Below, in pieces: positions 61,984-64,000 of a DNA stretch of 64,000 nucleotides (position 1 is the stretch's first letter; every line of letters begins with the position of its first letter). Below the pieces are notes generated by a model, which had not been told where the DNA came from, ran no database searches, and was given only the letters and a program-made list of their open reading frames with translations. A program made the position numbers and the translations under genes. The DNA comes from an uncultured Bacteroidales bacterium (GTDB taxonomy: Bacteria; Bacteroidota; Bacteroidia; Bacteroidales; CAIXZF01): the NCBI GenBank assembly GCA_903923925.1, contig CAIXZF010000097.1, positions 43,448-107,447 on the forward strand, read 5' to 3'.

Positions 61984-62921
61984 ATAATACGCTACCATAT
62001 ATCATATTTTGTGACATTACTTTGTAATCTGCTTCCCATTCGCTGATGACCACACTAGGAGGGACAATATTTATTTTAGATGGAATATGGTTGGAATAAT
62101 CCAGGCCACGAAGAGCATTGAATTTTTCTCTATGGTGAACAATGTTTTCATACAATTCAATATCCTTGATGGCATTTATTCCATATTCAGTGTCCATCAA
62201 TTTTTCTAAATCGTATAAATGGCGTGTTAACCTTTCACTCCTAATCTTCGTAGGGTCAAGTGAAAATTCCTCATGTAAAAGAAATATTTTTTCTAAGAAC
62301 GTCCTTTGTGGTACAACAGTAGATACTGTAAATGCTTCACTACTATATGCTTGATTTGGAAAAGTAGAACTTATAATAGAGTTTATTTCACAGTTTAAAC
62401 TTGGTTCAATTAAAGAACGAGAACCAACCTCTATCAAAACTCTTTGTTGTAAATAATCTGATTTTTCAAAGACAGAATTATAATATATCTCAATAATGCG
62501 TGGGTCTTTGTCCGTATCAACGACGGGTTGAACGATCAACCTACAATCTTTTATTGCATTCCAATCAGTTAATCTGCTTGTTAAATCAGCAAGGAAGTTA
62601 GTGGATAAAAATTCGCAAGATTTTCTCCTTAAATTTTTAATCTGGCTTTTACTTATATCTTCTTCGTAGCCAAAGAATTTCTTATCTATAGCTATATCAA
62701 TATCTTCCGAAAATTTCTATTAAATTCCACCCTTTGCTTAATGATGTTCCACCTTTGAAAACGACAAAAGATGAGTATTCTAAGGTAAAAGAGGCTTTAA
62801 TTGCCAAAGTAACCCACCAATCTTTTTCAATTGCTATTGCAGGTAGTCCAGTGATGTTACTTGCCTGATTAAGAATATCCCTTCTTTTTTCTTCTGATAA
62901 CTTCAACCACTCTGTATTCAT
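61984..62921 (-). pseudogene. AbiEii toxin gene (nucleotidyltransferase), frameshifted and 3'-truncated
   Basis: From the ATG at 62921 the frame reads EKDWWVTLAIKASF and VFKGGTSLSKGWNLIE, the AbiEii GG-S nucleotidyltransferase start, then breaks near 62712. In the next frame it resumes as EDIDIAI (the metal-binding D-x-D) and runs through RTFLEKIFLLHEEF and WEADYKVMSQNMIYG. At least two bases have been lost (GAA-AGA-TTT reads GAA-A-TTT). After MIYG the frame runs into the antisense of the HigA stump, so the natural C-terminus is gone. It lies 4 bp downstream of the intact AbiEi gene. A sequencing error could explain the frameshift but not the 3' junction. Confidence 0.8.
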
Positions 62922-62925
62922 ATTA

Positions 62926-63525
62926 TTATATTGAACGCATTAATATTTTATTTATCCAGGCTGGTGCAAGTTTAGCATCATGTAAAACAACCTCTGGCTT
63001 TTCCTTTTTCAGCAACTCAATCAATCTTTCAATTACTGGATCTTCGATATTTTCTTGCCCAATACTCTTCAATGCTTGAATTACCAGTCCACATATTTCA
63101 CCACTTACCAATAGATTTTTAGGACCTGTCCTTTTAAATGTGATTGTTCGTTTACCGATGTTAATGGTTCTTGCTGCGCCGTCAGTTAGGAATACTACCT
63201 TTAATGGAATTTGAGTTGATAAACCCAATTTGTTTAAGGCCTGAATACCAGTCGGGATAATCCTGGCTTTGTCTCTTTTTGCGATAGCTACAGCAATTTC
63301 CTCTGCTGATGGGTATAATACCCCAAGATCAATATCAATTTTGGGATATAAGTATATTCCGTGAGCCAGCCGAACAAGTTTCCCCTTTTCTTTAAGCCTG
63401 AATAACGCTTTCTTAATACTCTCGGAATTGCCAAAATTTAAAAAGTCATCCACAAATAGGATACTTCCTTTCGGCATGTTATTAAGCGATTCTGCTACTT
63501 TATTTTCTACAACTGGTCTTTCCAT
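62926..63525 (-). CDS. Type IV antitoxin AbiEi (DUF6088 family)
   Basis: About 199 residues from the ATG at 63525; the longer frame to 63573 starts inside the operator. The N-terminal winged helix (KGSILFVDDFLNFGNSESIKKALFRLKEKGKLVRLAHGIYLYPK, about 20-63) binds the operator; the C-terminal half (VVFLTDGAARTINIGKRTITFKRTGPKNLL) is typical. AbiEi represses its own operon by binding inverted repeats and neutralises AbiEii, a nucleotidyltransferase that stops growth on phage infection. Here the toxin gene is broken, so the antitoxin is an orphan. Confidence 0.87.
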   Translation of the reverse strand: MERPVVENKVAESLNNMPKGSILFVDDFLNFGNSESIKKALFRLKEKGKLVRLAHGIYLYPKIDIDLGVLYPSAEEIAVAIAKRDKARIIPTGIQALNKLGLSTQIPLKVVFLTDGAARTINIGKRTITFKRTGPKNLLVSGEICGLVIQALKSIGQENIEDPVIERLIELLKKEKPEVVLHDAKLAPAWINKILMRSI

Positions 63526-63532
63526 TTGTCTA

Positions 63533-63569
63533 ATTTCGTCCCAAATATAACAAATAATTGGGACGAAAT
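63533..63569. promoter_or_regulatory. Palindromic operator of the abiE operon, overlapping its promoter
   Basis: ATTTCGTCCCAA (63533-63544) and TTGGGACGAAAT (63558-63569) are perfect 12-bp arms 13 nt apart. The minus-strand -7 box TATATTTG (63549-63542) lies inside the site, and the AbiEi ATG is 7 bp past the arm. Autoregulation through such repeats is known for AbiEi. Confidence 0.8.
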
Positions 63570-63665
63570 GCAATAATGAGGTATAAATATTCTATTACAA
63601 TCCAAGATGCCGCTGCCATAATTTCATATACATGAAGCCTTCGGTGTTAGCACGAAAATATAGAT

Positions 63666-63863
63666 TCACCTGGAAGGAGGATTGTCCTTTTTGGTCTTTT
63701 TTTTATTGAAATCAATATTGTCTGTAAATTCTGGCTCCACTGGTTTAAACTGGTCATAACTGCTATCTCCTGTAAAACATCGGAGGTTTTCGTAGGCGTC
63801 TTTGCTCGATGATATTTTATCACGCATTAAAGCCTCTGATGCACGTTTGCTATTACCTATCAA
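63666..63863 (-). pseudogene. RadC fragment
   Basis: IGNSKRASEALMRDKISSSKDAYENL (first 26-odd residues, with no ATG; TTG at 63863) matches the middle of RadC, compare GNRKRASIAVQREKISCSRDAY in the full-length RadC at 35039. After GDSSYDQF the similarity stops and an unrelated tail ends at TGA 63666. The minus strand has another open stretch to 63595 (YFRANTEGFMYMKLWQRHLGL) reachable by a slip in the A8 run at 63704-63697, belonging to a protein I do not recognise. It is a broken chimera. Its first bases overlap the YhcG-type fragment on the other strand. Confidence 0.7.
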
Positions 63864-64000
63864 ACTGTAAACTCAAGCATGGTTGAAACCTATTGGCAAA
63901 TCGGACAATATATCGTAGAGTTTGAACAGTTAGGCAAATTTAAAGCTGAATATGGTAAAGCATTGCTTACAAATTTATCCAAGGATTTGTCCTTAGCGCA
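63858..64000 (+). CDS. YhcG/DUF1016-type PDDEXK nuclease, 5'-truncated and cut by the right edge
   Basis: In the plus frame YQTVNSSMVETYWQIGQYIVEFEQ (from about 63858) and KFKAEYGKALLTNLSKDLSLA match the N-terminal region of YhcG family proteins. The normal ~15 first residues are replaced by DNA of the RadC fragment. An ATG at 63879 could still start a shortened protein. The nuclease domain would lie beyond the window. Confidence 0.72.

Overview
The window is a stretch of a Bacteroidota chromosome. Evidence for this: promoters of the TTTG/TAnnTTTG type, few Shine-Dalgarno starts, type IX secretion parts (a PorT homologue, a T9SS plug protein, a cargo protein with a gliding-motility C-terminal domain), DUF4476, LruC and paired M16 proteins, and a menaquinone-type UbiE. 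The genus cannot be told from the sequence alone. Most of the window is ordinary chromosomal backbone; the last ~4 kb is accessory and decayed.

Layout. 1-9,901 (minus): a six-gene glycan operon read ROK regulator, clan GH-D glycosidase, GH2 beta-galactosidase, sugar nucleotidyltransferase, anomeric sugar kinase, GH20 hexosaminidase (cut by the window edge). The set can release, phosphorylate and nucleotide-activate an (amino)sugar from a host-type or bacterial glycan. 10,040-12,102 (minus): biotin carrier protein and biotin carboxylase. 12,282-13,458: a small outer-membrane barrel and UbiX. 13,461-16,246 (minus): DUF4476 protein, QueG, RuvB. 16,398-18,609: two paralogous universal stress proteins flanking a secreted SPOR-like protein. 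18,613-23,753 (minus): DnaX and an M16 pair in which one partner lacks the zinc motif. 23,957-25,070: rpsF-rpsR-rplI with promoter and terminator. 25,161-29,560: a SpoU methyltransferase, the T9SS plug protein and an LruC lipoprotein.

29,614-42,701 is almost all minus strand: MacB-type permease, Upp, a surface-polysaccharide group (FemAB-like, deacetylase-like, WecB) behind RadC, a PLP decarboxylase, tRNA-Glu with rpsT, an FAD oxidoreductase, PorT, UbiE and a heptose-phosphate kinase. 42,916-59,573 is plus strand: a 1190-residue T9SS cargo with eight repeats, class II aldolase, a ~400-nt structured RNA gene with its own promoter and terminator that I could not assign to a family, an acyltransferase, a large (alpha/alpha)6 glycosidase, a TonB receptor with a small partner, two glycan/lipid glycosyltransferase-type proteins, and glnS followed by tRNA-Gln(CTG).

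From tRNA-Gln to the right edge the DNA is a patchwork: a helix-turn-helix gene with no ATG, DUF6155 and orphan genes, a HigA-type antitoxin stump fused tail-to-tail to a truncated and frameshifted AbiEii toxin, an intact AbiEi antitoxin with a perfect 12-bp palindromic operator, a RadC stump, and the 5'-truncated start of a YhcG-type nuclease. The most interesting items are the unassigned structured RNA at 47,790-48,190, the glycan salvage operon, and this toxin-antitoxin scrap region.
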